Source of the DNA: Ectobacillus antri
GTDB lineage: Bacteria; Bacillota; Bacilli; Bacillales; Bacillaceae_G
DNA: 64,000 nt
Reading direction: 5' to 3'
NCBI RefSeq assembly: GCF_003852715.1
Contig: NZ_RIAV01000006.1
Coordinates: 124,001 to 188,000, forward strand
A program made the position numbers and the translations under genes. This document shows, piece after piece, positions 44,120 to 53,202 of the stretch; the first letter of the stretch is position 1; every line of letters begins with the position of its first letter. A model generated the notes under the pieces. That model was not told the origin of the DNA. It ran no database searches and worked only from the letters and a program-made list of their open reading frames with translations.

Positions 44120-44190
44120 AAAGCGAAAGCGGCTTGTTCAGCTCCATAGGGCTGGGATTCTCAGACCTGAGAAGCTAGCCGCTGTAGCTC
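44120..44190. repeat. Structured interspersed element (GCGAAAGCGG type)
   Basis: Begins GCGAAAGCGGCT and contains AGCGGCT (44128-44134) complementary to AGCCGCT (44177-44183) with an inner perfect stem TCTCAG / CTGAGA (44159-44172). This start and fold resemble interspersed, palindrome-rich repeats common between Bacillus genes. It lies in the 270-base gap between the 59-residue gene and hxlR; no gene overlaps it. Confidence 0.5.
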
Positions 44191-44237
44191 GATCAAAGAA
44201 AAGCAAAGACAGTAGAATGCAAATATCTCTGCTTGAC

Positions 44238-44267
44238 AAAAAAGAAAGCCAATAATGCTTCCTTTTT
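44238..44267 (-). terminator. Terminator of the HxlR gene
   Basis: Imperfect stem AAAAAGGAAGC / GCTTTCTTTTT read on the minus strand, ending in T residues, just past the hxlR-family stop codon. Confidence 0.75.
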
Positions 44268-44268
44268 A

Positions 44269-44640
44269 TTAGACGTCAGCTTGTTCTCGATGCTGGATAA
44301 TCTTATCCGTATTTTCAACGCCCCACTTCAACATAAGGTGAATAATAGGTGTAAGCGTTTGGCCAAATTCTGTTAGCCAATATTCTACTTTCGGTGGAAC
44401 TTCCTTATATACTTCACGATGAACAATGCCGTCTCTTTCTAATTCCCGTAGCTGCAACGTTAACATCCGCTGCGTAATATCAGGAATAAGCCGTTTTAGC
44501 TCATTAAAGCGCAATGTTTGATCTGATAAATGATATAGAATCACACTTTTCCATTTACCACCGATAATGTCGAGCGTTGCTTCAACAGGGCATGCATATC
44601 CGTGAGATTCCCAATTAGAAATATCAATTTTGGCTGTCAT
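44269..44640 (-). CDS. HxlR-family redox or quinone-responsive regulator
   Basis: A 123-residue winged-helix protein of the HxlR/YodB family. The conserved N-terminal Cys ([22 protein letters not shown]) is at the position that senses quinones, diamide or electrophiles in YodB and CatR. The DNA-recognition part is [30 protein letters not shown]. The start at 44640 follows AAAGGGGATG. Divergent from a nitroreductase gene that it probably represses. Confidence 0.92.
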   Translation of the reverse strand: MTAKIDISNWESHGYACPVEATLDIIGGKWKSVILYHLSDQTLRFNELKRLIPDITQRMLTLQLRELERDGIVHREVYKEVPPKVEYWLTEFGQTLTPIIHLMLKWGVENTDKIIQHREQADV

Positions 44641-44655
44641 ATTAACATCCCCTTT

Positions 44656-44722
44656 AGTATAAAAAATGATACTATAACACAAAAATGTGCGTACTTTTAT
44701 TTTAATTGGTTACTTTTATAAT
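44656..44722. promoter_or_regulatory. Operator/promoter region of HxlR and nitroreductase genes
   Basis: Inverted repeat AGTAT / ATACT at 44656-44673 (spacer eight bases) immediately upstream of hxlR, and two direct copies of TACTTTTAT (44692-44700, 44711-44719) before a TATAAT at 44717-44722 for the nitroreductase. TACT/AGTA half-sites are typical of YodB-type operators. Confidence 0.5.
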
Positions 44723-44787
44723 AGAGCTTGCAGGAGCAAAAAACCAATATTTCACTTTATAGAAACACCCTTAAAGGAGAGAGCCAT

Positions 44788-45462
44788 ATGAATAAAGAAG
44801 CCAAAAAACAAGAGATTTTAGAGGCATATCAATTCAGACATGCCACAAAAGAATTTGATCCAGAGAAAAAAATTTCTGAAGAAGATTTTGCATTTATTTT
44901 AGAAACCGCGCGATTATCTCCAAGCTCATTTGGATTTGAGCCTTGGCGCTTTGTCGTTATCCAAAATCCAGCGCTTCGCGAACAATTACGATCCGTTTCA
45001 TGGGGAGCGCAAAAACAGCTGCCAACTGCAAGTCACTTTGTTGTACTACTGGCACGCACAGCAGAAGATATGATATATAACTCTGATTACATTGCGCATA
45101 TGAAAAAAGATATCAAACAGCTGCCAAAAGAAGCATACGATGCGATTAGCGGCTTCTACAAAACATTTTTAGAATCTGATTTTAAGCTTCTTGGGAATGA
45201 CCGTGCGATGTTTGACTGGGCTGCAAAGCAAGTATATATTGCACTAGGCAATATGATGACAGCTGCTGCTCAGATCGGCATTGATTCCTGCCCAATTGAA
45301 GGATTTGATCAAGAAAAAGTGCACGATATTTTAGAAAAAGCAGGTGCTCTAGAGGGTGGAAGCTTTGATGTAGCAGTTATGGTTGCATTCGGTTATCGCG
45401 TTCGCGATCCACGCCCCAAAATACGTCAAGATATGAACGATGTCGTAAAATGGATTAGCTAA
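44788..45462 (+). CDS. NAD(P)H nitroreductase
   Basis: A 224-residue FMN-dependent nitroreductase/quinone reductase of the NfsB/YdgI type. FMN contacts are in YQFRHATKEFDPEKKI (start), ARLSPSSFGFEPWRFVVI, and IDSCPIEGFD; the C-terminus FGYRVRDPRPKIR closes the site. It would detoxify quinones or nitro compounds. The start at 44788 follows AAAGGAGAG. Divergent from the HxlR regulator; this arrangement parallels other HxlR-controlled oxidoreductases. Confidence 0.93.
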   Translation: MNKEAKKQEILEAYQFRHATKEFDPEKKISEEDFAFILETARLSPSSFGFEPWRFVVIQNPALREQLRSVSWGAQKQLPTASHFVVLLARTAEDMIYNSDYIAHMKKDIKQLPKEAYDAISGFYKTFLESDFKLLGNDRAMFDWAAKQVYIALGNMMTAAAQIGIDSCPIEGFDQEKVHDILEKAGALEGGSFDVAVMVAFGYRVRDPRPKIRQDMNDVVKWIS

Positions 45463-45569
45463 TTCCGTGAATAACTTTATGCAAGCAAACACAATGGTAT
45501 GTAAAAAATACTTTTGTAGAAGCCACGCTCAAAGATTAAAAGGTAGTTAAGAAAATTTTATCAACAACA

Positions 45570-45597
45570 AAAAAACCCGCACATGTGCGGGTTTTTT
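45570..45597. terminator. Perfect 28-base palindromic terminator before metK end
   Basis: Fourteen-base arms AAAAAACCCGCACA / TGTGCGGGTTTTTT (45570-45583, 45584-45597) with no loop. It can act for metK and the convergent nitroreductase gene. Confidence 0.92.
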
Positions 45598-45598
45598 C

Positions 45599-46798
45599 TT
45601 ATAGACCAGCTTGCTCTTTCAAAGTCGCAGCTTTGTCAGTACGCTCCCAAGTCAAATCAAGGTCGTTGCGACCGAAGTGACCGTAAGCAGCCGTTTTCTT
45701 GTAGATTGGGCGACGAAGGTCTAGCATTTTGATGATGCCTGCAGGGCGAAGGTCGAAGTTTTTACGTACTAGTTCAACCAATACATCTTCAGATACAGCG
45801 CCTGTTCCGAATGTGTCAACAGCGATAGATACTGGCTGTGCTACACCGATTGCGTATGCAAGTTGTACTTCCGCTTTGTCAGCAAGACCAGCAGCTACGA
45901 TGTTTTTCGCAACGTAACGCGCTGCATATGCCGCAGAGCGGTCAACCTTTGTAGGATCTTTACCAGAGAATGCACCGCCGCCGTGACGAGCGTAACCACC
46001 GTACGTATCAACAATGATCTTACGTCCAGTCAAACCAGCATCACCTTGTGGTCCGCCGATTACGAAACGACCTGTTGGGTTGATGAAGTATTTTGTGTTT
46101 TCATCAATCAATTCAGCAGGAACGATTGGATTGATTACATGCTCTTTCAAGTCGCGCTCGATTTGCTCGTGCGTCACTTCTGGTGCATGTTGTGTAGAGA
46201 TAACGATTGTGTCGATGCGTACAGGTTGATTATTCTCATCGTACTCAACTGTTACTTGCGTTTTTCCGTCCGGACGCAAATACTCTAATGTATCGTTTTT
46301 GCGCACTTCTGCCAAGCGGCGAGATAATTTATGCGCAAGAGAGATTGGAAGAGGCATTAACTCTTCTGTTTCGTTACATGCATAACCGAACATTAAGCCT
46401 TGGTCACCAGCACCAATTGCTTCAATTTCAGCATCCGTCATAGAACCTTCACGTGCTTCCAATGCTTGGTCAACACCCATAGCGATGTCAGCAGATTGCT
46501 CGTCAATGGATGTTAATACAGCACAAGTCTCTGCATCAAATCCGTATTTCGCACGTGTATAGCCAATTTCACGAACTGTTTCACGAACGATTTTTGGGAT
46601 ATCTACATACGTAGAAGTTGTAATCTCTCCCGCTACTAATACCAAACCTGTTGTTACTGTTGTTTCACAAGCTACACGTGCATTTGGATCATTTTCCAAA
46701 ATTGCATCTAGAATGGAATCGGAAATCTGATCTGAAATCTTATCTGGATGTCCTTCAGTTACGGACTCAGACGTAAATAAACGACGCTTCGTTGTCAT
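45599..46798 (-). CDS. metK: S-adenosylmethionine synthetase
   Basis: Makes SAM from methionine and ATP; 399 residues. Motifs: [16 protein letters not shown] (methionine and ATP binding), [12 protein letters not shown], and [23 protein letters not shown] (P-loop-like GGGAFSGKD). The start follows AGGGAGGTTTACC. Expression is controlled by an S-box riboswitch, with a sigma-A promoter upstream of it. Confidence 0.98.
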   Translation of the reverse strand: MTTKRRLFTSESVTEGHPDKISDQISDSILDAILENDPNARVACETTVTTGLVLVAGEITTSTYVDIPKIVRETVREIGYTRAKYGFDAETCAVLTSIDEQSADIAMGVDQALEAREGSMTDAEIEAIGAGDQGLMFGYACNETEELMPLPISLAHKLSRRLAEVRKNDTLEYLRPDGKTQVTVEYDENNQPVRIDTIVISTQHAPEVTHEQIERDLKEHVINPIVPAELIDENTKYFINPTGRFVIGGPQGDAGLTGRKIIVDTYGGYARHGGGAFSGKDPTKVDRSAAYAARYVAKNIVAAGLADKAEVQLAYAIGVAQPVSIAVDTFGTGAVSEDVLVELVRKNFDLRPAGIIKMLDLRRPIYKKTAAYGHFGRNDLDLTWERTDKAATLKEQAGL

Positions 46799-46882
46799 TG
46801 GTAAACCTCCCTGTTCATTTATGTACGGAACTCATCTCTCTGGATGTCATACGACATTTTTAAAATTCCCAATATGTCAAAA

Positions 46883-47042
46883 TAAAAAACCTTCCCTTTT
46901 GAGGAAAGGTTGAATTTGCTCTTAATTGCCTTTCACTCTTATCGTTCAAGGCTTGAGCGCCTTGCACAGGTTGAGCACCTTTCACGTATGTGAGGTTGCT
47001 GGGCTTCATAGGGCCTGTCCCTCCGCCAGCTCGGGATAAGAG
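46883..47042 (-). promoter_or_regulatory. S-box (SAM-I) riboswitch of metK
   Basis: The minus-strand leader begins CTCTTATCCCGAGCTGGCGG and continues with the conserved AGGGACAGGCCC and GAAGCCCAGCAACC, which form the SAM-I core. It ends in a terminator AACCTTTCC / GGGAAGGTT (46888-46911) and T run. High SAM should stop metK transcription. Confidence 0.96.
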
Positions 47043-47060
47043 AGTATCCGTCCAACAGAT

Positions 47061-47089
47061 ATACTATCGAAATACTATGGTTTTGTCAA
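47061..47089 (-). promoter_or_regulatory. metK sigma-A promoter
   Basis: TTGACA (47089-47084), 17-base spacer and TAGTAT (47066-47061) on the minus strand, about 20 bases upstream of the S-box. Confidence 0.88.
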
Positions 47090-47337
47090 CGGATAATCCT
47101 TACCATACCTGCTGTTTTTTTACTTTCTTTAAATGTTACAACTTTCTTTTCTTATCATGTATAATCACTATAGTATTGTTTACCTGTACAAATAATGCAA
47201 ATATAAAAAAGAAAGCCTATTCATTACAATGACACAAACAATTCATAACAATTAGTATACATTATTTATATGAATGTGTTATACTTTTATTGGGTATATG
47301 AGAAATTTTCATAAAATAAACAAAGGATGGTATGTAT

Positions 47338-48924
47338 ATGAGTACTGTGAATGTCCAAATCGAATTAGATGAGCTATTGAACGGAAGCAATGCACACGTG
47401 CAATTAAGCGTTCCACAGCTAGTTGAGAGAGTGCTGATGCGCGGCGAAGGCACGCTAACCTCAACAGGAGCAGTTTCTGTTTCAACAGGTAAATATACAG
47501 GACGTTCCCCTAAAGATAAATTTATTGTAAAAGAAGCATCGGTTGCAGATAAGATTGATTGGGGTTCTGTCAATCGCCCGATTTCTGAAGAACATTTTAA
47601 TCATTTATATACAAAAGTGTTAGAGCACCTAAAAGAAAAAGAAGAACTTTTTGTATTCAAGGGGTTTGCAGGAGCTGATCATAGCTATCGCCTACCGCTT
47701 CAAGTTGTTAACGAATATGCATGGCACAATCTATTTGCGCACCAGTTGTTCATTCGTCCAACTCAAGCCGATCTTGCTAATCATGAGGCACAGTTTACGA
47801 TTGTATCGGCTCCAACATTTAAAGCAGATCCAGCGATAGATGGCACAAACTCCGAAACATTTATTATTATTTCTTTTGAAAAACGCATTGTCCTTATTGG
47901 TGGTACAGAGTATGCCGGGGAAATGAAGAAATCAATTTTCTCTATTATGAACTTCTTGTTGCCAGAACAAGATATTTTATCTATGCATTGCTCTGCAAAT
48001 GTGGGAGAAGAGGGCGATGTAGCTTTATTCTTCGGTTTGTCCGGTACAGGCAAAACAACATTGTCCGCAGACCCAACTCGTAAATTAATTGGCGATGACG
48101 AGCACGGCTGGTCTGAAAATGGTGTATTTAATATTGAAGGTGGTTGCTACGCAAAATGTGTAAGCCTTTCTCGTGAGAAAGAACCACAAATTTTTGACGC
48201 AATTACATTTGGTGCTGTTTTAGAAAATGTTGTAGTAAACGAAAATACGAGAATTGCAGACTATAACGATGTCTCTTTAACGGAGAATACAAGGGCCGCT
48301 TATCCTATAGAAGCAATTGACAACATTATTCTTCCAAGTGTTGCTGGTCATCCTAATACAATTATCTTTTTAACGGCTGATGCATTTGGTGTATTACCTC
48401 CTATCAGCAAGCTATCAAAAGAGCAAGCAATGTACCATTTCCTAAGCGGCTATACAAGTAAACTGGCTGGTACAGAGCGCGGTATTACATCACCGCAAGC
48501 AACATTCTCTACATGCTTCGGATCGCCGTTTCTGCCTCTACACGCATCTCGCTATGCAGAAATGCTCGGTGAAAAAATTGATAAGTACAATGCACAAGTA
48601 TTCCTTGTCAACACCGGTTGGACGGGTGGTGAATATGGCGTTGGAAAACGTATGAATCTCGCCTATACACGTGCAATGGTGCAAGCTGCCTTGAACGGCG
48701 AGCTAAAGCTTACAGAAACAGTGAAAGATGATATTTTCGGCTTGGAAATTCCTCTTCATGTGCCTGGTGTCCCTGACGAAGTGCTAACACCGATAAAAAC
48801 ATGGGCAGATCAAGATGCTTATAAAGAAAAAGCATTAGAGCTAGCAAATCAATTTAAAGAAAACTTTAAGAAATTTGACGGTATCGCAGACAGTATTATT
48901 AAATACGGCGGTCCGACTGTTTAA
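47338..48924 (+). CDS. pckA: Phosphoenolpyruvate carboxykinase (ATP)
   Basis: Gluconeogenic enzyme converting oxaloacetate and ATP to PEP; 528 residues. Motifs: [15 protein letters not shown], the kinase-1a loop [14 protein letters not shown], kinase-2 LIGDDEHGW, and the C-terminal adenine-binding [15 protein letters not shown]. The start at 47338 (MSTVNVQIE) follows AAAGGATGG; an ATG six bases earlier is too close to it. Divergent from metK, as in B. subtilis. The pckA promoter should lie in 47100-47330; CcpN and CcpA sites were not resolved. Confidence 0.97.
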   Translation: MSTVNVQIELDELLNGSNAHVQLSVPQLVERVLMRGEGTLTSTGAVSVSTGKYTGRSPKDKFIVKEASVADKIDWGSVNRPISEEHFNHLYTKVLEHLKEKEELFVFKGFAGADHSYRLPLQVVNEYAWHNLFAHQLFIRPTQADLANHEAQFTIVSAPTFKADPAIDGTNSETFIIISFEKRIVLIGGTEYAGEMKKSIFSIMNFLLPEQDILSMHCSANVGEEGDVALFFGLSGTGKTTLSADPTRKLIGDDEHGWSENGVFNIEGGCYAKCVSLSREKEPQIFDAITFGAVLENVVVNENTRIADYNDVSLTENTRAAYPIEAIDNIILPSVAGHPNTIIFLTADAFGVLPPISKLSKEQAMYHFLSGYTSKLAGTERGITSPQATFSTCFGSPFLPLHASRYAEMLGEKIDKYNAQVFLVNTGWTGGEYGVGKRMNLAYTRAMVQAALNGELKLTETVKDDIFGLEIPLHVPGVPDEVLTPIKTWADQDAYKEKALELANQFKENFKKFDGIADSIIKYGGPTV

Positions 48925-48933
48925 AAAAGCACC

Positions 48934-48967
48934 AAAAAACCTTGTACCGACTGGTACAAGGTTTTTT
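48934..48967 (+). terminator. pckA terminator
   Basis: Fifteen-base perfect arms AAAAAACCTTGTACC / GGTACAAGGTTTTTT (48934-48948, 48953-48967) with a four-base loop. Confidence 0.92.
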
Positions 48968-49037
48968 AGGGATTAAAAAGGCAGTCATATCCACCGCCAA
49001 TCTTATCGGATATTCAGTTTTATTTGCGCTTTCATTT

Positions 49038-49175
49038 CTATATAGAGGGGTTACGTAAAAACTTTCGGACTTCTTCTGCAGAAATTCCCATATCAATCGC
49101 CTCTATTATCAAATCCAGCCATTCCTGATCTAAATTGTTTTCTTGTTGTACCGCAGTTGGTTGTGCTTGCTTCAT
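49038..49175 (-). CDS. SinI-like anti-repressor
   Basis: A 45-residue protein with a short variable start (MKQAQPTAVQQENN) and the SinI domain LDQEWLDLIIEAIDMGISAE then EVRKFLRNPSI. The pattern EWxxLIxEAxxxGxSxEEVRxFL is the helix-turn-helix hook with which SinI displaces SinR from DNA in B. subtilis. There is no SinR-type DNA-binding domain and no sinR next to it, so it is a stand-alone antagonist of SinR or a SinR/SlrR paralogue. The ATG at 49175 follows CGGAGGT. It is preceded by a c-di-GMP riboswitch. Confidence 0.85.
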   Translation of the reverse strand: MKQAQPTAVQQENNLDQEWLDLIIEAIDMGISAEEVRKFLRNPSI

Positions 49176-49189
49176 AGTTAGCTACCTCC

Positions 49190-49280
49190 GTTAGCGGCAG
49201 CCCAGCCATCATAGTATTTCTACCTTAGACCCGTGACTTTGCGTCCTTGCTTTTCAACAAGTTTGCCTTTCACAATTTCC
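49190..49280 (-). promoter_or_regulatory. c-di-GMP-I (GEMM) riboswitch upstream of the sinI-like gene
   Basis: The minus strand reads AAAGGCAAAC, a GAAA-capped hairpin (CTTG/CAAG), GGACGCAAAGTCACGGGTCT, AAGG, a short variable stem and GATGGCTGGGCTGCC. These are the conserved GEMM-I blocks in order and spacing, with GGCA/TGCC closing the aptamer. The GGAGGT ribosome site of the sinI-like gene starts six to seven bases after the closing stem, and no T-run terminator lies between, so translational control is likelier than termination. Confidence 0.9.
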
Positions 49281-49468
49281 GATTTTTTATTTGATAAAAT
49301 AATCCCATGAATAGATTACCATATTTCTAGTCCCTTAGATATATACATAAAAATAAATATTCCGACATTTTTCTACAATTTAGCGCATTCGACTTCTTTA
49401 ATCTAGGCATTCACACTATATAGGATTATCACATATAGTATACCAAATCATTTTTGGAGGTGGGAGCT

Positions 49469-50461
49469 TTGCGTAAAAGTCTTATTTTACTAACTATTTT
49501 CTTAATTGCATTTTTCTCTTTTGCAGGTTGTACACAAAAAGAAAAATTGGAGAAAGTGCGCGTTGGTGAAGTAACACATTCTTTATTCTATGCCCCTCTA
49601 TATGTGGCCATTGGAAAAGGCTATTTTAAAGAAGCTGGTTTAGATGTTGATTTACAAACGACTGCCGGCGGTGACAAAACGATGACCGCTCTATTGTCAA
49701 ACGGGATTGATATTGCACTGGTTGGCTCTGAGACAACAATTTACGTACACAGTCAAGGTGCTAAAGACCCTGTTATCAACTTTGCACAGCTTACGCAAAC
49801 AGACGGTACATTCTTAGTCTCTCGTAAAAAGGTTGATTCTTTCAGTTGGCGCGACCTTGAGGGTACTACGTTTTTAGGGCAGCGTAAAGGCGGTATGCCG
49901 CAGATGGCAGGCGAGTTTGTATTAAAAAAGCACGGGATTGATCCGCAGAAGGATTTAAATTTAATTCAGAGCATTGAGTTTGCCAATATCGCTAACGCCT
50001 TCGCATCCGGAACAGGCGATTATGTACAACTATTCGAGCCAACTGCCAGCATCTTTGAGAAAGAAGGAAGAGGGCACATTGTTGCTTCCTTCGGTGCCGA
50101 ACTAGGTAAAGTACCATACACAACATTTATGGCAAAAGAAAGCTTCTTAAAGAAAGACGCAAAAACGGCAGAGGCTTTTACAAAAGCGATTTATAAAGCG
50201 CAGCAATGGGTTGACACACACAGTCCCGCAGAGATTGCCAAGGTCACTGCCCCGTTTTTTAAGGATACGCCATCCGATATTATGGTAAAAGTCATCGAGC
50301 GCTATAAAAATCAAAACTCCTATGCGACAAACCCGATTTTAGATGAAGAAGAGTGGAATAACTTGCAAAGCATTATGAAGGAAGCTGGGGAGTTGCCAAA
50401 GCAAGTGCCACATGCTGAGCTCGTTAACACCAAAATTGCTGAAAAAGCCATTGGACAGTAA
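49469..50461 (+). CDS. ytlA: YtlA, ABC transporter substrate-binding lipoprotein
   Basis: Solute-binding component of a SsuABC/NitT-type importer; 330 residues with a lipoprotein signal (basic MRKS, hydrophobic core, lipobox SFAGC at about residue 19-23). The mature NMT1-like domain contains APLYVAIGKGYFKEAGLDVDL. The start is probably TTG at 49469 after GGAGGTGGGAG. The solute may be a sulfonate, nitrate-like anion or thiamine precursor; the sequence does not decide. First gene of ytlA-ytlC-ytlD. Confidence 0.9.
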   Translation: MRKSLILLTIFLIAFFSFAGCTQKEKLEKVRVGEVTHSLFYAPLYVAIGKGYFKEAGLDVDLQTTAGGDKTMTALLSNGIDIALVGSETTIYVHSQGAKDPVINFAQLTQTDGTFLVSRKKVDSFSWRDLEGTTFLGQRKGGMPQMAGEFVLKKHGIDPQKDLNLIQSIEFANIANAFASGTGDYVQLFEPTASIFEKEGRGHIVASFGAELGKVPYTTFMAKESFLKKDAKTAEAFTKAIYKAQQWVDTHSPAEIAKVTAPFFKDTPSDIMVKVIERYKNQNSYATNPILDEEEWNNLQSIMKEAGELPKQVPHAELVNTKIAEKAIGQ

Positions 50462-50464
50462 ATC

Positions 50465-51232
50465 ATGGGGACTGGATTTTTAACCATTCAGGAAGTTTCT
50501 CATTGTTTTTTTTCGGCACAAGAAGCATCTCTTGTGCTCTCTGATATTGATTTGGAGGTACAAGAAGGAGAATTTATTTCGTTTCTTGGACCGAGCGGCT
50601 GCGGAAAGACTACGTTGCTGTCTATCATTTCCGGTATTTTAACGCCGCTGCAAGGTAAGGTATTGCTTGCTGGCAAACCACCAAGTCGCGACATTGGCTA
50701 TATGCTGCAGCAAGATTATCTGTTTCCCTGGAAAACAATTGAAGAAAATATTATGACAGGACTCCGCATCACAAACACGTATGATGCAGCTACGCGCAGC
50801 AATGCACTGCATCTTTTATCACAGGTAGGACTTGAGGGAACTGAATCCTTATATCCAAGACAGCTGTCAGGTGGCATGCGGCAACGTGCCGCGCTCGTTC
50901 GTACATTGGCTGCAAATCCAAAGCTTTTACTGCTGGATGAGCCATTCTCTGCGCTTGATTATCAAACGAAACTAAAGCTCGAGGAACTTGTATTTTCGCT
51001 GTTGCAGGAATTTGGAAAAACATCCGTCCTCGTCACACATGATATAGAGGAAGCAATTGCAATGAGCGATCGAATTGTGCTGCTGCGGGCAAAGCCAGGG
51101 CGGATTGCTAAGGTTGTACATGTACCAGAGGAAATACGGCGCTTATCACCGTTTGCAGCGCGCCGTCACCCCGCTTTTACTGCACTATTTCAATCTGTAT
51201 GGAAGGAGCTGGAGCAGCTTGAGCAGTCTTGA
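50465..51232 (+). CDS. ytlC: YtlC, ABC transporter ATP-binding protein
   Basis: A 255-residue nucleotide-binding subunit of the SsuB/TauB type. Walker [15 protein letters not shown]-loop [12 protein letters not shown], signature [13 protein letters not shown], Walker [13 protein letters not shown] and H-loop VTHDIEEA are all intact. It starts three bases after the ytlA stop and lacks a strong own ribosome site, so translation is probably coupled. Confidence 0.95.
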   Translation: MGTGFLTIQEVSHCFFSAQEASLVLSDIDLEVQEGEFISFLGPSGCGKTTLLSIISGILTPLQGKVLLAGKPPSRDIGYMLQQDYLFPWKTIEENIMTGLRITNTYDAATRSNALHLLSQVGLEGTESLYPRQLSGGMRQRAALVRTLAANPKLLLLDEPFSALDYQTKLKLEELVFSLLQEFGKTSVLVTHDIEEAIAMSDRIVLLRAKPGRIAKVVHVPEEIRRLSPFAARRHPAFTALFQSVWKELEQLEQS

Positions 51233-52025
51233 TTTGAAGCACTTGCATGATGTTCATAAGCAACAAGAGCGGCGAAACAAGCAAACTGTACGCTTGCTGC
51301 AGACTTTTATTTTAATAAGCTTCTTCGGCCTTTGGGAAGTTGCGAGTCGCTTTCTTTGGATTGATCCATTGTTGTTTAGTGCTCCTTCTTCTATCTTTCA
51401 GCTCTTGTTTACAAAGGTAAGTGACGGAAGTTTATTTCCACATCTATCTGTTACCGTATTTGAAACATTTCTCGGGTTCTTACTAGGCACCTTGCTTGGT
51501 ACGCTAATTGCCACGCTGCTGTGGTGGATACCTGTTCTTGCAAGAACACTTGACCCCTATCTAGTTGTACTAAACGCGATGCCAAAAGTAGCGCTCGGGC
51601 CCATTATCATTGTTATTTTTGGACCAAATATTACATCTTCTATTGCAATGGGTGTGATTATTTCTGTTATCATTACCATCTTGGTCATTTACGCAGCCTT
51701 TTTAGAAACAGACCCAAATTATCTCAAGGTAATGCAAACCTTTGGAGCAACGAAATGGCAAAGCTATAAAGAGGTGATTTTGCCCGCTTCCCTGCCGGCT
51801 ATTGTCTCCACACTAAAGGTCAACGTAGGATTGGCATGGGTTGGGGTTATTTTTGGAGAGCTGCTCGTTTCCAAGCAAGGCCTTGGCTATTTGATTAGCT
51901 ACGGCTTTCAAGTATTTAATTTTACCCTGGTACTAATGAGTGTGTTGCTCACTTGCATATGCGCTACGGTGATGTACGTGTTTGTCGAATGGTTTGAACG
52001 ATTTGTCACACGCAAACGCGTTTAA
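51219..52025 (+). CDS. ytlD: YtlD, ABC transporter permease
   Basis: A 268-residue BPD_transp_1 permease with about six membrane segments and the EAA loop [24 protein letters not shown]. No ATG is available near the expected start; the TTG at 51219, ten bases after GGAAGGAG, gives the normal family length (B. subtilis 272). The gene overlaps the end of ytlC by 14 bases. The frame stays open further upstream inside ytlC, but that part is not permease-like. Confidence 0.9.
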   Translation: MSSLDLKHLHDVHKQQERRNKQTVRLLQTFILISFFGLWEVASRFLWIDPLLFSAPSSIFQLLFTKVSDGSLFPHLSVTVFETFLGFLLGTLLGTLIATLLWWIPVLARTLDPYLVVLNAMPKVALGPIIIVIFGPNITSSIAMGVIISVIITILVIYAAFLETDPNYLKVMQTFGATKWQSYKEVILPASLPAIVSTLKVNVGLAWVGVIFGELLVSKQGLGYLISYGFQVFNFTLVLMSVLLTCICATVMYVFVEWFERFVTRKRV

Positions 52026-52075
52026 CGCATAGAGCAAGTTTAGACTATATCTGTTTTTTCCTTTCAAAAAAATAC

Positions 52076-52111
52076 AAATAAAACCAAACCGTCGACGGTT
52101 TGGTTTTATTT
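52076..52111. terminator. Perfect 36-base loopless palindrome between ytlD and ytkD
   Basis: Eighteen-base perfect arms meeting at GTCGAC (52091-52096), A/T-rich at both feet. It serves both convergent genes; the ytkD stop (52106-52108) lies inside the right arm. Confidence 0.92.
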
Positions 52112-52582
52112 GATATCCTGCAAGCTTCGCACCTGTGCCAAGCTGTGCACGAGCACATCATCGCGCATAATGAAGCTGAACTTGCGATTTTCTTTTATAT
52201 TCTCCGGAAGCTCCTCAAGCAGCACATGCCCTTTTGTTTCATCAGGATGCGTATGCTCGTGCACATCGCTAATTTCGGCGAAGTAAATATTTTTAATAAT
52301 AATCTTATCCTTACCTGACACTTTATACTGTCCAATATATTGTAAAGAAGAAACAATGCCTCCTGTTTCCTCCTTTACTTCGCGGACTGCCGCTTCGTCA
52401 GGTGTTTCCCCGTCCTCTACTTTACCTCCTGGAAATTCAAGACCGCGTCGTAGATGATGAGTCAACAACCACTGATTTTGATAGCGACAGATTACCCAAA
52501 CATGCTTAGGTGTGGGTGAGAAAGGATGATTATCAAATGACAACTCCACCTTATTTTGATAGTAATCTGTAAATGTGTACAT
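52106..52582 (-). CDS. ytkD: YtkD, Nudix hydrolase
   Basis: A 158-residue Nudix enzyme. The box GGKVEDGETPDEAAVREVKEETGG is complete. In B. subtilis YtkD removes 8-oxo-dGTP and other nucleoside triphosphates and has RNA pyrophosphohydrolase activity in spores and stress. The start at 52582 (MYTFTDYYQNKVELSF) follows GGGAGCAGG; upstream in-frame codons overlap the neighbouring gene. Confidence 0.93.
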   Translation of the reverse strand: MYTFTDYYQNKVELSFDNHPFSPTPKHVWVICRYQNQWLLTHHLRRGLEFPGGKVEDGETPDEAAVREVKEETGGIVSSLQYIGQYKVSGKDKIIIKNIYFAEISDVHEHTHPDETKGHVLLEELPENIKENRKFSFIMRDDVLVHSLAQVRSLQDIK

Positions 52583-52649
52583 GAACCTGCTCCCAACTGA
52601 CCATTTCTTACTCCAAATTGTAGCATATTCTGCGAAAGCTTGCCTACTT

Positions 52650-52964
52650 TTACAGACCGTCAATAATCCCCATTTGTGCAATTAACTCCTTTGCCTCACC
52701 GTCACCAAGCTCATAAATCATGCGATAGGCCTCCTGCAGACGCGCATCATATTTATCATTCGCATGATCATGGTGATACTCTAAAAATGGAATATGCGAA
52801 CGCCAAAACGAGCGAATATCTTCTACATATGCACTATCGAATAATTGACGAAGTCTAATAATTTCTTCATCCGTTGCTTGAATTTCAAAGCTGTACGTAT
52901 TGGCAGTTTTACTTCTTGAAATACTGCCTTCTCCTACTGAAATGTAGTATGTTTGCTTTTCCAT
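52650..52964 (-). CDS. Conserved hypothetical protein, 104 residues
   Basis: A 104-residue acidic soluble protein I cannot place with certainty. It starts with a beta hairpin (TYYISVGEGSISRS), then charged helices and a His-rich segment (EYHHDHANDKYDARLQEAYRMIYELG). It occupies the position of ytkC in the B. subtilis order but is not clearly its homologue. The start follows AAGGGGGATTTATC. Upstream of ytkD and on the same strand. Confidence 0.78.
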   Translation of the reverse strand: MEKQTYYISVGEGSISRSKTANTYSFEIQATDEEIIRLRQLFDSAYVEDIRSFWRSHIPFLEYHHDHANDKYDARLQEAYRMIYELGDGEAKELIAQMGIIDGL

Positions 52965-53061
52965 GATAAATCCCCCTTAACGCATTCTTTATGTTCATTT
53001 TGCGCCGGAAGGTTAGAAATATACCAAACGATGTGATACGATGCCGATAGGAGGGACAAAT

Positions 53062-53202
53062 ATGATAATTATATTGATTGTAGCTGTACTAGTGGTACTT
53101 GTCGTTTTATTACTTTCTGTATTTACAGTAAATAAGGGCTACTCTTACAAGCACACCATAGATCGTGCCGAAGATAGCCCTTATCAACAACCTAAAGATT
53201 AG
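53062..53202 (+). CDS. ytzI: YtzI-like small membrane protein
   Basis: A 46-residue protein: one very hydrophobic membrane segment ([20 protein letters not shown], residues 2-21) followed by a polar tail with [19 protein letters not shown]. The size and tail fit YtzI, found near luxS in bacilli. Ribosome site AGGAGGGAC. Its stop overlaps the luxS stop by four bases on the opposite strand. Confidence 0.8.
   Translation: MIIILIVAVLVVLVVLLLSVFTVNKGYSYKHTIDRAEDSPYQQPKD

Noticed and set aside
44049-44255. 68-codon plus-strand frame in the gap before hxlR
   Set aside because: It crosses the structured interspersed element and lacks a ribosome site; better explained as non-coding.
51075-51218. 48-residue N-terminal extension of YtlD inside ytlC
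   Set aside because: The extra part is Cys/Tyr/His-rich and unlike permease N-termini; TTG at 51219 gives the family length.
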